A stretch of DNA of 64,000 nucleotides from Pseudalkalibacillus decolorationis (GCF_024609785.1 NZ_JANHJQ010000011.1:105986-169985), one strand, 5' to 3'; shown: positions 24,472 through 33,842, counted from the stretch's first letter. The notes: generated by a model not told the origin, from the letters alone. Program-made: numbers and translations.

Positions 24472-24766
24472 GAAAAGCGCAAGCGCCCTGGGTAGCCCCG
24501 AAGGTCACTGGATGGCCAACGAGGAGGCTCGGTCCAAACAAGTTCGGCCCTGCGTGGGAATACACAGGATACAAATCAGTGTGTCGCCGCCTGTCAGCCT
24601 ACGATTAGCGACGAATTTCTTCGTCAGTTTTGTTCCAACGGTCCTCGTTTAGGCGAACTAAACTCCGGTCCTCAGAACTTCACTTCCTCGAACTTCTCGC
24701 TCCTCGTAACCTGACTGATTGGAGCTGAAGTGATCCAGGGGGTTGGGTGCTGGAGCTAGACATTAT
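24472..24766 (+). repeat. Family A repeat carrying both the 53-bp module and a C element
   Basis: Third of four consecutive copies. It has the 53-bp module after GAGGCT and, a few bases further, a 121-bp C element (24594-24714) before CTGAAGTGATCC. Confidence 0.9.
24594..24714 (+). repeat. 121-bp C element nested in a family A repeat
   Basis: Ends are TCAGCCTACGA and TCGTAACCTGA, i.e. imperfect 11-bp inverted repeats (9 of 11). It contains GACGAATTTCTTCGTC, TCCGGTCCTC and GAACTTC motifs. Same length and same host site as 44295-44415. Confidence 0.8.
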
Positions 24767-24767
24767 A

Positions 24768-24922
24768 GAAAAGCGGAAGCGCCTTGTTCAGGTGTGACAA
24801 GCGCTGGAAATTCTGTAGCACAACACGCCTTTTTGTGTTTGTGGAAGAATCGAAGCGACCTCGAACACCTGGGCGCTGGAGTCAGACATTGCATCCATGC
24901 AGCAAAATTTTATACTTTCTTT
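24768..24922 (+). repeat. Family A repeat, A2 subtype
   Basis: Fourth consecutive copy: GAAAAGCGGAAGCGCC...GGTGTGACAAGCGCTGG...TTTGTGTTTGTGG...GGGCGCTGGAG...TTTTATACTTTCTT. Confidence 0.9.
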
Positions 24923-24985
24923 CAAAAAAGAAGAAGCTTGAATAGCTCAGCCTCTTCTTCCCAATCCGTTATTTTCTTTAGTCAG

Positions 24986-25258
24986 TTATTCACCGGATGC
25001 TTGGTTCCTGCGTTCCTTTTCGTCCTCCATCCGTTTCATGTATACCTTACCTTCTTCTTCAATGTGTACACGATCGAGCTTCTGATCCTCATTCATGTGG
25101 AACCATACTCGATATCCACAATACCCAATAGCAGCTAGTACAAAGAAAATCCACCACGGTACTGCAGCTAAAATAGGTGTTAATCCTGCATAAACCCCTG
25201 TCCATTGTAATAAAACAAAGAAAAGCACTACCGTTGCTACCACATATAGTCGACGCAT
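24986..25258 (-). CDS. yhaL: Sporulation protein YhaL
   Basis: A 90-residue membrane protein with two hydrophobic segments (about 5-26 and 33-51, PWWIFFVLAAIGYCGYRVWF) and a charged C-terminal tail (NEDQKLDRVHIEEEGKVYMKRMEDEKERR). Position between prsA and yhaM and the PWW-x-FF...Y-R segment match B. subtilis YhaL, a sigma-E-dependent sporulation protein of about 70 residues; this one is slightly longer at the N-terminus. The ATG is preceded by AAAGGAGGAATGATTT. Function unknown. Confidence 0.8.
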   Translation of the reverse strand: MRRLYVVATVVLFFVLLQWTGVYAGLTPILAAVPWWIFFVLAAIGYCGYRVWFHMNEDQKLDRVHIEEEGKVYMKRMEDEKERRNQASGE

Positions 25259-25362
25259 AAATCATTCCTCCTTTGCAGACAAGCTTCTTACTACAAAGAT
25301 ATGAACGAATAACAGGGATTATGACATATACTCGTTACTAACCTATTCTTAGGTGAAATCCA

Positions 25363-26331
25363 TTATGATTTATTTGTTGCAGGTTCAGTAATTTCAAAGG
25401 CCGGCTTATAAAAGGATCTGTTCTCAAGAGGGAAAACTCTTTCAGTAAATTCACCGGGTTGTACCTTACTTAACGCCCGATCCATCATATTCATTTTGGC
25501 ATCAATATTATCAATATAGTGTAAAATTTCTGCTTCCCTAACTAAAGGTGGCTTTGGACTCCCCCACTCTGCTTTTGAATGATGGCTCAAAACCATATGC
25601 TGCAATATAGTAACTTCCTCACTATCAATTCCTAGCTCACGTGCTACGTCCCCGATCTCACCGACCATCATCGAGATATGACCGAGTAAATTCCCTTCCG
25701 TCGTATAACTAGGAGCAACAGGGCCCGATAGTTCTTTCGTTTTACCAAGGTCATGTAAAATAACCCCTGCATAGAGTAAGTCAGTATCCAAAGAAGGATA
25801 AAGGCCTGAAATGGATTTTGCCAACCGCAGCATAGATACAACATGGAAGGCTAACCCAGAAACAAACTCATGATGGTTTTTTGTAGCAGCCGGAAACTCC
25901 AAAAATGCTTTTTGATGCTTTTTAACAAGGTGTCTTGTAATCCGTTGTATGTTCGGGTTCTTCATTTCGAAAATGGCTTGTGTGATGACATCAATCATTT
26001 CATCCTGTGGAATTGGTGCTGTTTCAACAAATTCATGAACGCTAACCCCGTCTTGCTCAGTTACTGGTCGAATTTGTTTTATTTTGAGCTGTGCTTTTCC
26101 ACGATAACTCGTTAAATCTCCAATAACCTTTACAATTTGCTCAGGCACGTAGGATCGCTCATCTTCTGGTGTTGAATCCCAAAGCTTTGATTCAATATCA
26201 CCAGTGTGGTCTTGAAGAATGATTGTTAAGAATGGCTTCCCCGTACTCGTCACCCCTTTCGTGACGGATCTTACAAGTAAGTATTGATCAAATACATCCC
26301 CTACTTGATAGTTTTGAATTCCCTTTTTCAA
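25363..26331 (-). CDS. yhaM: 3'-5' exoribonuclease YhaM
   Basis: A 322-residue nuclease. An N-terminal OB-fold (about 15-90, [21 protein letters not shown]) precedes an HD domain with metal-binding motifs GLAFHVVSM (about 160-168) and GVILHDLGK (about 189-197). YhaM trims RNA and DNA 3' ends in the cytoplasm of Firmicutes. Start is a TTG at 26331 with GGAGGGG upstream. In B. subtilis yhaM is followed by yhaN and yhaO; here an MFS gene and a two-component pair intervene. Confidence 0.95.
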   Translation of the reverse strand: MKKGIQNYQVGDVFDQYLLVRSVTKGVTSTGKPFLTIILQDHTGDIESKLWDSTPEDERSYVPEQIVKVIGDLTSYRGKAQLKIKQIRPVTEQDGVSVHEFVETAPIPQDEMIDVITQAIFEMKNPNIQRITRHLVKKHQKAFLEFPAATKNHHEFVSGLAFHVVSMLRLAKSISGLYPSLDTDLLYAGVILHDLGKTKELSGPVAPSYTTEGNLLGHISMMVGEIGDVARELGIDSEEVTILQHMVLSHHSKAEWGSPKPPLVREAEILHYIDNIDAKMNMMDRALSKVQPGEFTERVFPLENRSFYKPAFEITEPATNKS

Positions 26332-26349
26332 ACCTGTCCCCTCCTTAGA

Positions 26350-27552
26350 TCAATGACTGTCTACTGCTTCATGTTCTCGTTTTGTTTCCCAAACCTTAAC
26401 GGCAACGAGGGCAATTAATAGAACGGCTGCTCCGACCAGGTATGGAATATGAATGTTCACTTCAAACAAAAATCCTGCTAGTACAGGACCTGCTGCATTT
26501 CCAAGACTAAGGAATGAATTGTTTAGTCCCATTATAGTACCCTGCTCTTTACCAGCCATTTTGGATATAAACGAATTAAGTGCAGGGCGTAAAACGGAGT
26601 TCCCCAGAAAGAAAATGGATACTGTAAGCATGACTGTGGCATAGTTAAATGCGAACACCATGAGAATAAATCCGATTGCACTCAAAAGTAATGCCCCAGT
26701 TACAACTCGCTCATCACCAAACCGCTTCGTTAGGCGACCTACAAGCGTTCCTTGCGCTATTGCCCCGACGACTCCTGTTACAGCTACAATGATCCCAACC
26801 TCACCTGGATCATAGCCATATCGTTTCAATGCATAAAATCCGAATATGGATGTGAAGTTTGCAAGCGCAAAGCTCATTACAAATACGAGGACTAGTAAAA
26901 AACCAACTTGCCCTGTAAGCGCTCTCCACATCCTAGTAAAATGGTTAACTTTCTCCGCATTTTTTGCCTCTTCTTTCGCCTCTGCAGAAAGAGTCTCTTT
27001 CAGTAAAAAGACAGATACTACACCCGCAACTGTTCCGGCAATTCCAGCAACTAGAAACGGTAAAGATAAATCCTGCTCAGCTAACCATCCACCGATACCT
27101 GGTCCGATTACAATACCGAGTGCCATGGCCGCACCTAGAAGACCCATCCCCTGACTCCGATTTTTTTCAGTTGTGACATCTGCAACGTAGGCCATAGCTG
27201 TCGGCATAATCGCAGAACCAAAAGTCCCAGCTAAGATTCGTGAGGCATAGAGCATCCAGAGGTCAGTAGAAAATGCAAAGATAAACTCCGCAGCGGCAAA
27301 GCCAAACATACCGAGTGTAATCAGCGGCTTTCTTCCAATCCGGTCCGAAAGTCTTCCCCAAACAGGTGCAAGTAAAAATTGCATAAAAGCAAAGACAGCA
27401 ACTAAAAACCCAAGGTCTCTACCTGTAGCATTAAAGGCTTCCACATAATAAGGTAAAATTGGGATAACTAACCCAATCCCCACCATTATGATAAAAAGAT
27501 TGAACATTAACAGAACTAATGGTCCCGTCTTCCGCTTTTTTCTATGTTCCAT
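26350..27552 (-). CDS. MFS drug-efflux-type transporter (TetA/Bmr group)
   Basis: A 400-residue 12-helix major facilitator. Motif A is GRLSDRIGRKPLI (about 66-78) and the antiporter motif C is GIVIGPGIGG (about 150-159), which place it with drug/proton antiporters. A second motif-A-like GRLTKRFGDER lies in the C-half. RBS AGAAGGATG. It ends 18 bases before yhaM and begins 36 bases after the sensor kinase gene, so it may be a target or partner of that system. Substrate not predictable. Confidence 0.85.
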   Translation of the reverse strand: MEHRKKRKTGPLVLLMFNLFIIMVGIGLVIPILPYYVEAFNATGRDLGFLVAVFAFMQFLLAPVWGRLSDRIGRKPLITLGMFGFAAAEFIFAFSTDLWMLYASRILAGTFGSAIMPTAMAYVADVTTEKNRSQGMGLLGAAMALGIVIGPGIGGWLAEQDLSLPFLVAGIAGTVAGVVSVFLLKETLSAEAKEEAKNAEKVNHFTRMWRALTGQVGFLLVLVFVMSFALANFTSIFGFYALKRYGYDPGEVGIIVAVTGVVGAIAQGTLVGRLTKRFGDERVVTGALLLSAIGFILMVFAFNYATVMLTVSIFFLGNSVLRPALNSFISKMAGKEQGTIMGLNNSFLSLGNAAGPVLAGFLFEVNIHIPYLVGAAVLLIALVAVKVWETKREHEAVDSH

Positions 27553-27588
27553 AAAATCATCCTTCTATTTCCAATTCCGATCACTGCT

Positions 27589-28926
27589 CTATACGGTAAT
27601 ACGAATTACGACACCATCCTCATGATTATGTAACTCTACAGTACCATTATGAAGTTCAACAATACGTTTGACAATAGCTAGTCCTAATCCAAACTGTCCC
27701 TTCTGGCTTTTTTGAAACGGTTCAAATATTCTCTCTAGGTCCTCGAGCGGAATCCTCTCGCCATCGTTTTTGATAACCATTTCCGTTTTTTCAGCTAGCT
27801 GTACCGCAGAAATCTTGATGTAAGTCTTCGCATAACGGTTCGCATTTTGGATTAAATTTTCAAACACGACCTCCCATTGATCTGGATCACCTTTAAACGT
27901 TACTGATTCTCCTTTGATCTGTATATCAAGATCCTCACGTTGATACCAGAAACGGTCAACAACGTTTTCAACAAGGGAACCAAATTGAATTTCAGATTTC
28001 TTTGGTTTTAAGTCAACAAGCGTATCTAGTTTCGAAAAGTAAAGCATGTCCTTCACTCGTTCTTCCATTCGGTCTGATTGCTCAATAATGATATTCATCA
28101 TACCTTCGAGATCTTTTTCAGGTAAGACTCCATCTTTTACAGATTGAGCATAGCTTTTAATTGTCATAATAGGTGTTTTCAGTTCGTGGGATGCATGTTG
28201 GATAAACCGTTTCTGGGAGTCATCATTGCGAATTAAATTTTGTCTCATTCGTTCAAATTGGTCAGATAACTTCTGGAAGTCCTGATCCTCTGTCCACCGA
28301 AACGATTCCTTCCAGTTACGATGTCCGATCTGTTCAAATCTCTCACCTAATGCCTTTAACGGTTTACGTAAATAACCTGACAACCATAATGCAGGAATGA
28401 TACTTATTAAAATTCCGAACCCAAAAATCCAAATTAGACGTTTCCAAAGCTGTTGGACTAACTGATTTCGGTATGTGTCCCACATGTAAGAAACAAGAAA
28501 AGCATTGTTTCCGTTCAGTTCAATCTTTTCGATAACATAGAACAATGAAGCATCACGATAAACGAGCTGATAGCGTTCATTGTTTTCTTGTTGCGAAATT
28601 GCTTTTTCCCAGATTGTATGTTGAACTTCTGCGGGAACAAAATCACCTTCGAGCAAGTAAGATTGGTTCCCAAGCAAGAGGTGGCCAACAGATCGTATCG
28701 CTTCTCGTCTTTCAATAAAATTCAAGTTGGATTCCGGGAGTTCCTCCTTAGGGCTTGTCGGACCTTTAATGATACGTTCTTGTTGCTCCTCAATCATCTT
28801 GTAAGACTCTTCAGTTAACGCTTCCCGAATCGATAATGGATAGATAATGACAACAAACAACCCTACTACAAATACGAGCAAAAAGAAAGAGAGCCAGATG
28901 CGTTGAGCTAAATTCAGACGTTTCAC
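27589..28926 (-). CDS. cssS: Sensor histidine kinase, CssS-like
   Basis: A 445-residue membrane kinase, near the length of B. subtilis CssS. Two membrane helices (about 12-30 and 163-183) frame an extracytoplasmic sensor of about 130 residues; then HAMP, phosphoacceptor HASHELKTP (His247), N-box NLIQNANRYAK and G-box FGLGLAIVKRIVELH. The predicted role is sensing misfolded secreted protein; the assignment rests mainly on the partner regulator. Start GTG at 28926 overlaps the cssR stop by 4 bases, so the pair is translationally coupled. Confidence 0.72.
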   Translation of the reverse strand: MKRLNLAQRIWLSFFLLVFVVGLFVVIIYPLSIREALTEESYKMIEEQQERIIKGPTSPKEELPESNLNFIERREAIRSVGHLLLGNQSYLLEGDFVPAEVQHTIWEKAISQQENNERYQLVYRDASLFYVIEKIELNGNNAFLVSYMWDTYRNQLVQQLWKRLIWIFGFGILISIIPALWLSGYLRKPLKALGERFEQIGHRNWKESFRWTEDQDFQKLSDQFERMRQNLIRNDDSQKRFIQHASHELKTPIMTIKSYAQSVKDGVLPEKDLEGMMNIIIEQSDRMEERVKDMLYFSKLDTLVDLKPKKSEIQFGSLVENVVDRFWYQREDLDIQIKGESVTFKGDPDQWEVVFENLIQNANRYAKTYIKISAVQLAEKTEMVIKNDGERIPLEDLERIFEPFQKSQKGQFGLGLAIVKRIVELHNGTVELHNHEDGVVIRITV

Positions 28927-29594
28927 GAGGATTCGATCCTGTACCCGCCACCATATAAAGTCTCAAGATTCAACCGTGGCATCTTTTTGCGAATACGACG
29001 GATAACATCATCTACTGCTCTCTCCGATCCGAAATAATCGCCTCCCCATACCCCTTCAAGAATATCAGACCGCGATTTGGTTTCATTGACATGCTCTGTT
29101 AAGTACAAAACAACATCCATTTCCTTAGCGGTCAAATCGATCCATTCTTTACCCATCGCAATTTTACGAGTAACGGGATGAATGTGATAACCATTGACAT
29201 GACGTTCTTGAAACTTTCCATTCGGCCCTTCATAGATACGTTCAAGAAGCTTTCTTACCCGGATAACAAGCTCTTTTGGTAGAAATGGTTTAGACAGATA
29301 ATCATCACTTCCGAGTTCGAGACCCATGATACGGTCAAGGTCCTGATCTCTAGCTGAGGTAAAAATGACAGGAGTATCTGCTTCATTTCGAATCGATTTT
29401 AATATTTCATATCCGTCAATATCAGGTAGCATGATATCAAGAATCCAGAGATGAGGCTCGGTGCCAACTTGCTCTAATGCCGTCTTCCCGTCATGGAACA
29501 CCTGGACATTCCAGCCTTCTTTTTCAAGATAAGCTTTAAGTACCGATGAAAGGTGCTCTTCATCCTCTACTAGATAAATTGTGTAGTCAGCCAT
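28923..29594 (-). CDS. cssR: Response regulator, CssR-like
   Basis: A 223-residue OmpR/PhoB-type regulator. Receiver residues are Asp11, Asp53 (WILDIMLPDIDGY) and Lys102; the winged helix is in the C-terminal half. Stretches such as YTIYLVEDE, PHLWILDIMLPD, GLELGS(D)DYLSKPFLP, WG-DYFG-ERAVDD and RRIRKKMP agree with what I remember of B. subtilis CssR, which induces htrA and htrB on secretion stress. The ATG follows GAGAGG. It begins 23 bases after the yhaN stop, so it may share transcription with yhaO-yhaN. Confidence 0.78.
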   Translation of the reverse strand: MADYTIYLVEDEEHLSSVLKAYLEKEGWNVQVFHDGKTALEQVGTEPHLWILDIMLPDIDGYEILKSIRNEADTPVIFTSARDQDLDRIMGLELGSDDYLSKPFLPKELVIRVRKLLERIYEGPNGKFQERHVNGYHIHPVTRKIAMGKEWIDLTAKEMDVVLYLTEHVNETKSRSDILEGVWGGDYFGSERAVDDVIRRIRKKMPRLNLETLYGGGYRIESS

Positions 29595-29617
29595 AATCTT
29601 TTTGCCTCTCTTTCCTA

Positions 29618-32608
29618 TTAATGGGTATTCAAAACTTCATTGCTAGATCTGGTGGTTAATACGATTGGATCAACTGACAATGTATCTGCGGTTCGCTGAT
29701 CGCACGTAAAATAGATTACCTGTCGCTTCGATGTAATGGAATTAATCAGTTGAATGGCACTTTCCCGTCTCGACTCATCAAAGTTTACAAGAATATCATC
29801 CATGATAAACGGAAACGATTGATTGTTATCATACTCTTCTGCGAGAGCAAATCGAAGAGCCAAATAGAGCTGTTCGGCTGTGGCACGACTTAATTCTTCA
29901 GGCCGGAAGAGAATCGAATCGTTACGTTCTATTAGAAAACTTTCCTCACTCTTTGGAGCAATCACCTTAACATATTCACCATTAGTTAGTTTATTAAAAT
30001 ACACTTCTGCACGCTTAATTACACTTGGCTGTTTTCTTGATTGATAGTTTTGTTTGGCTTGATTTAAGAGGTACTCAGCAGTGCGGTATATTGCCCATTC
30101 CTTCGCCTGATCGTGGAACTCACTTTTTGAAATCTGTAGCTGATGGATTAGATCAGAGTAAGAGCCGTCCTCCTCTAAATGCGTTAACCGTGCATGCAGA
30201 CGTGAACATTCATTTCGGGTTATTTCAATGTTTTCATCTGATTTTTGTAGGTCTTTGTGAACGTCTTGTATCTCCTGTTCCAACTGGGCTAGTTCATGGA
30301 TTCTTTCAGTTAATTGGTTGACTTTTTCCCTAGATGCTGCCATTTGAAGCTGCGAATCCACCATGAGGAGTTTCCCTTTCAAGGATTGATAGCTTTCATA
30401 AGCTCTCCCTTTTACCCAAAACGCTTCTTCACCCTTCACCTCCGCTTTATTAAAAAGGGATTTGCATTCCTGATCATAATTGTGAATCTTCTTCACTAAC
30501 GCTGCGTCCTGCTCCTCGTACATATGGATATCATTAATTAATTGCTCTGTCTGCTTCTTCCTTTTCCATTCGGTTTCCAATAGCAGGATGAGGCGCGACA
30601 CGATTGTCTCTATGTTATCCTCTGCTATCTCCGCAACATCTCTTAATCGATAAACTTCAGCTTCAAAACGAGTTAACCCTTTTTGAAGCTGGACAGAATC
30701 CTCATTTATTCGTTTCATTTCGTTAATCCGCTTTTTCAATTGCTCGACCCGTTCAAGCACATCAAGTATCATATCATTTGAAATCGACTCTGGAATCCGG
30801 AAATGCTCTCTCCAGCGGTTTAGTTCTTCTTTCTTTTTGTGAAATTGAAGCTCCCAATAATCATATTTTGAAGCAACCTCCTGGTAGTTCCGTTCTAGCT
30901 CTCCGACCTGTTCGTTTAACTGTTGTTCGCGAAAGGAGAGATGTTGTTGTTCTTTTAAAATTTTCCGAATGTCTTCGAAATTACCCGTTTTTTCTACAGG
31001 GGTCGCTTTTTCAAGGTTATTAATTTCACTTTCAAGGTTCGTAATCTGCTTATGTAGGTGTTCTAATTCACCATTCTTGTTTTTACGAAGCAAGACGATA
31101 CCTGAACCAATGAGACTGACACCGATAATACTGCCCTCGACAATATCCCCCTGGTAAAACCAGATCCCCATCAAGATTATACCGACGATTACCATTATTT
31201 TAATCAACAATGGGTTCATAAACACATTTTGAGAGGAATCCTTCATCCTTTTCAATGTCTCTAATTGGAGCTTCAATTGAGTAGGTGATTCCTCGGTTAT
31301 TTGTTCAAGCCTTTTCTCGTAGGCTTGTTTTTCCTCCTGTGAAAGCAGTTGCTTCTGTATGGCTTCTAGATGCCGCTCATTTTCATCTATTGAAGTCTTC
31401 GCGCGATGCAAATCCGCATCAAGTGTTTTTTGTTCAAATAGAAGCTGGTCATGTTCTTTTAAGACTTGTTTGATCTGTTGTTTGATGACAATCCCTGTAT
31501 CGGCAGCTAGGATTCGGTCATTATCCCAGTTTTCACCGATTCCAATCCGCTCCGCCTCAATCTCTTCCTCTAGATGCAAGAGGCGTTGTCTTAACGTCTG
31601 ATAGTCTGATTCTCTTACTTTATATTGTTCGAAGGCTTTCTCCACTTTTGTAATTGCGTCCGTATGAATGAGCAGCTCTTCAAATCTCTTAATTCCCTGC
31701 AATGCAAGTTGCTTTCTCTTACATAGTTCCTTTAAATGGGACTGCTCACTTTCTGCTTCCACTTTCCTTCCAACCCAGTTCTTAAATCGTTCAAGACCAT
31801 TTTCAGGAAAAGGAGTTGCTGAAGGCAGTGCAGCAATTTGATGTTGGATAGAAGCTTTTTGCTCAATCAGAGGTACGAACGATTGAATCTGTGCAAGTTC
31901 TTTTCTTCTGTCATCCAGATTTCTACGATTAAGTTCCAGATCTCGAAGATGAGCTTGTTCACGATTATGCTCTTCCTTCATTTGATTATAATCATCCAGT
32001 TTCATCGACCAGCTTTTCACATTTCGATCCAGTTCCATTAGCTGAGACAGCTTTTGATTTAAGACGGGATTCTTTCCATTCGGTTTAAACAACTGACCCT
32101 GTTGGTCCTCTAGAAAGTCAGAAATCTTGTTAAGTTCTTGTGCTCCAGTCATTGCAGCGTTAAACAAATAATTCCCAATCTCATCACTTCTAATCTGATC
32201 AATCCGTTGTAAGCCATCCAAATTAAATGAGAAAATATTCTGGTATGTCAGATGGTTCACTTCAGTAAGTAGCGTCTGCAAAAAAGCCTCTTTCTCTTCC
32301 GTTCCATCCTCCCGAATAATGTGAACCGATCCTGTTGAGTTCCCTTTTCGTTCAATCGTAACTAATCCGTACTTTTCGGTATCAAGTGTGATTTTTCCTC
32401 CATAGGCTTGGGTCGTTTTCGGTTCATAGCGAATACGTTTTTCTGTCCGTTTTGGAAATCCAAATAGCATGTATTCAATAAAAGCTAGTATCGTTGATTT
32501 ACCAGATTCGTTATTACCATACACAACATGGATGCCAGTTTGTTCAAATGAAAAGGACTCGTCCGAAAAACGTCCAAACCCGTAAATTTGCAATTTCTGC
32601 ACCTTCAT
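29618..32608 (-). CDS. yhaN: SbcC/Rad50-like ATPase YhaN
   Basis: A 996-residue AAA protein. The N-terminal Walker A is YGNNESGKSTI (about 30-40); the C-terminal signature-like LSRATAEQLYLALRFAL and Walker B FPFIMDDILVNFD close the ATPase head. The middle is a long coiled coil interrupted by two hydrophobic segments (about 468-507, LIKIMVIVGIILMGIWFYQG and SIIGVSLIGSGIVLL), so the coil may be membrane-anchored. It pairs with the nuclease YhaO, 16 bases upstream, in a manner like SbcC-SbcD. The DNA substrate is unknown. Confidence 0.9.
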   Translation of the reverse strand: MKVQKLQIYGFGRFSDESFSFEQTGIHVVYGNNESGKSTILAFIEYMLFGFPKRTEKRIRYEPKTTQAYGGKITLDTEKYGLVTIERKGNSTGSVHIIREDGTEEKEAFLQTLLTEVNHLTYQNIFSFNLDGLQRIDQIRSDEIGNYLFNAAMTGAQELNKISDFLEDQQGQLFKPNGKNPVLNQKLSQLMELDRNVKSWSMKLDDYNQMKEEHNREQAHLRDLELNRRNLDDRRKELAQIQSFVPLIEQKASIQHQIAALPSATPFPENGLERFKNWVGRKVEAESEQSHLKELCKRKQLALQGIKRFEELLIHTDAITKVEKAFEQYKVRESDYQTLRQRLLHLEEEIEAERIGIGENWDNDRILAADTGIVIKQQIKQVLKEHDQLLFEQKTLDADLHRAKTSIDENERHLEAIQKQLLSQEEKQAYEKRLEQITEESPTQLKLQLETLKRMKDSSQNVFMNPLLIKIMVIVGIILMGIWFYQGDIVEGSIIGVSLIGSGIVLLRKNKNGELEHLHKQITNLESEINNLEKATPVEKTGNFEDIRKILKEQQHLSFREQQLNEQVGELERNYQEVASKYDYWELQFHKKKEELNRWREHFRIPESISNDMILDVLERVEQLKKRINEMKRINEDSVQLQKGLTRFEAEVYRLRDVAEIAEDNIETIVSRLILLLETEWKRKKQTEQLINDIHMYEEQDAALVKKIHNYDQECKSLFNKAEVKGEEAFWVKGRAYESYQSLKGKLLMVDSQLQMAASREKVNQLTERIHELAQLEQEIQDVHKDLQKSDENIEITRNECSRLHARLTHLEEDGSYSDLIHQLQISKSEFHDQAKEWAIYRTAEYLLNQAKQNYQSRKQPSVIKRAEVYFNKLTNGEYVKVIAPKSEESFLIERNDSILFRPEELSRATAEQLYLALRFALAEEYDNNQSFPFIMDDILVNFDESRRESAIQLINSITSKRQVIYFTCDQRTADTLSVDPIVLTTRSSNEVLNTH

Positions 32609-32624
32609 CCTACCATCCCCTTTC

Positions 32625-33842
32625 CTACGTCTGTATCATTGAATCTAGCAATAGTCGTCTTGCTTCTTCTAGTATTTCTTGTTCTTCAAGATCATCTTTA
32701 TCCAAAAACTTTCTTGCTATACGATGCTTATATAAAGGGGAAAGAACTTCTTTTAAATTGTCCGTTTCCTCAATTACTGAAATGATTTCATTAACAAAGT
32801 GTGATTCTGCAATATCCGCTATGTTTTTCCTGTTCTCTGCTACTGTGATACGGTGGATCCAAACAAAAACTCCCTCTTCATCCTCACCATCCTGAAGAAT
32901 TTGTACCAATTCATCTACGGCAGACCTTTTACTCAAATACTCAAGAACAGCTGCACCGCCTGATAGCTTTATCGTAATGATTGCATTTCTCTGAGAACGA
33001 CGAATTATGTTTTTTTCCTTTTGTAAAAATTGAATTAATTCATCGACCTCATTCATATCGTCAATATCTAGTTCAAGTATTTCCCAACCTATTGGGGAAG
33101 TTTCATAAAATGTGTGGGTTGTTTTGTAATTCGATAATTCAACAAGAAAACATCCTTTTTTTCCGGTCTCTTTCGGGTTTAACCCTTGGATGTTACCGGG
33201 ATAGATAATGGTAGGATCTTCATGGAGGACTTTCTGCTTATGGATATGGCCTAGAGCCCAATAATCAAACGGTTGTTGATTAAGCTCACTAACCAAGAAT
33301 GGTGCATAATTTGCGTGCTCAGTTGATCCTCCGGCAGTTCCATGTAAAAGAGCAATATGATAGGGCGCACCCTCCACCCTGTTATAGTGTGATGCGATAT
33401 TTTCCGTTACAGCACGTTTGGGATAGCTGTAGCCATATAAATGAGCAAGAACCTCTCCCTCCCGTGTATACGGAATCATAGACGGTGTAGGTCCATTAAA
33501 ATAATGAACGTTTTCTGGCCATGTTATTTGGGCCCATTCACCCGATAAATGATCATGATTCCCGTGAATGATATAAACTTGAATTCCATGATCGGCGAGC
33601 CTTTGAAACTCATTCCTAAGAAACATCTGAGCGGTCAATCCTCGGTTTGCTCCATTATATAAATCCCCTGCGATTACGATAAAATCGACCCTTTCAGAAA
33701 TTGCCTTCGCAACAATCCGTCCAAACGATGTGAACGTACTCTTTTTCACCTGTTCTAAAATCGTTTTCGGGAGATTACTAAGACCTATAAAAGGAGTATC
33801 AATGTGTAAATCAGCTGTATGTATAAACCGTATAGTGGTCAA
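32625..33842 (-). CDS. yhaO: Mre11/SbcD-like metallophosphoesterase YhaO
   Basis: A 405-residue calcineurin-like phosphoesterase. Metal-binding motifs are complete: FIHTADLHIDTPF (about 6-18), IAGDLYNGA (about 57-65), IHGNHDH (about 93-99), LLHGTAGG (about 170-177) and ALGHIHK (about 206-212). It is expected to be a Mn-dependent nuclease acting with YhaN on DNA ends. Start is TTG at 33842; the nearest SD-like sequences (GGAAGGG, GGTG) are not ideally spaced, so the start is slightly uncertain. Head gene of yhaO-yhaN-cssR-cssS-MFS-yhaM. Confidence 0.9.
   Translation of the reverse strand: MTTIRFIHTADLHIDTPFIGLSNLPKTILEQVKKSTFTSFGRIVAKAISERVDFIVIAGDLYNGANRGLTAQMFLRNEFQRLADHGIQVYIIHGNHDHLSGEWAQITWPENVHYFNGPTPSMIPYTREGEVLAHLYGYSYPKRAVTENIASHYNRVEGAPYHIALLHGTAGGSTEHANYAPFLVSELNQQPFDYWALGHIHKQKVLHEDPTIIYPGNIQGLNPKETGKKGCFLVELSNYKTTHTFYETSPIGWEILELDIDDMNEVDELIQFLQKEKNIIRRSQRNAIITIKLSGGAAVLEYLSKRSAVDELVQILQDGEDEEGVFVWIHRITVAENRKNIADIAESHFVNEIISVIEETDNLKEVLSPLYKHRIARKFLDKDDLEEQEILEEARRLLLDSMIQT

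Noticed and set aside
23277..25138. Several ORFs of 70-130 codons in the prsA-yhaL gap
   Set aside because: All are read-through of family A and D repeats, without RBSs or recognisable protein features.
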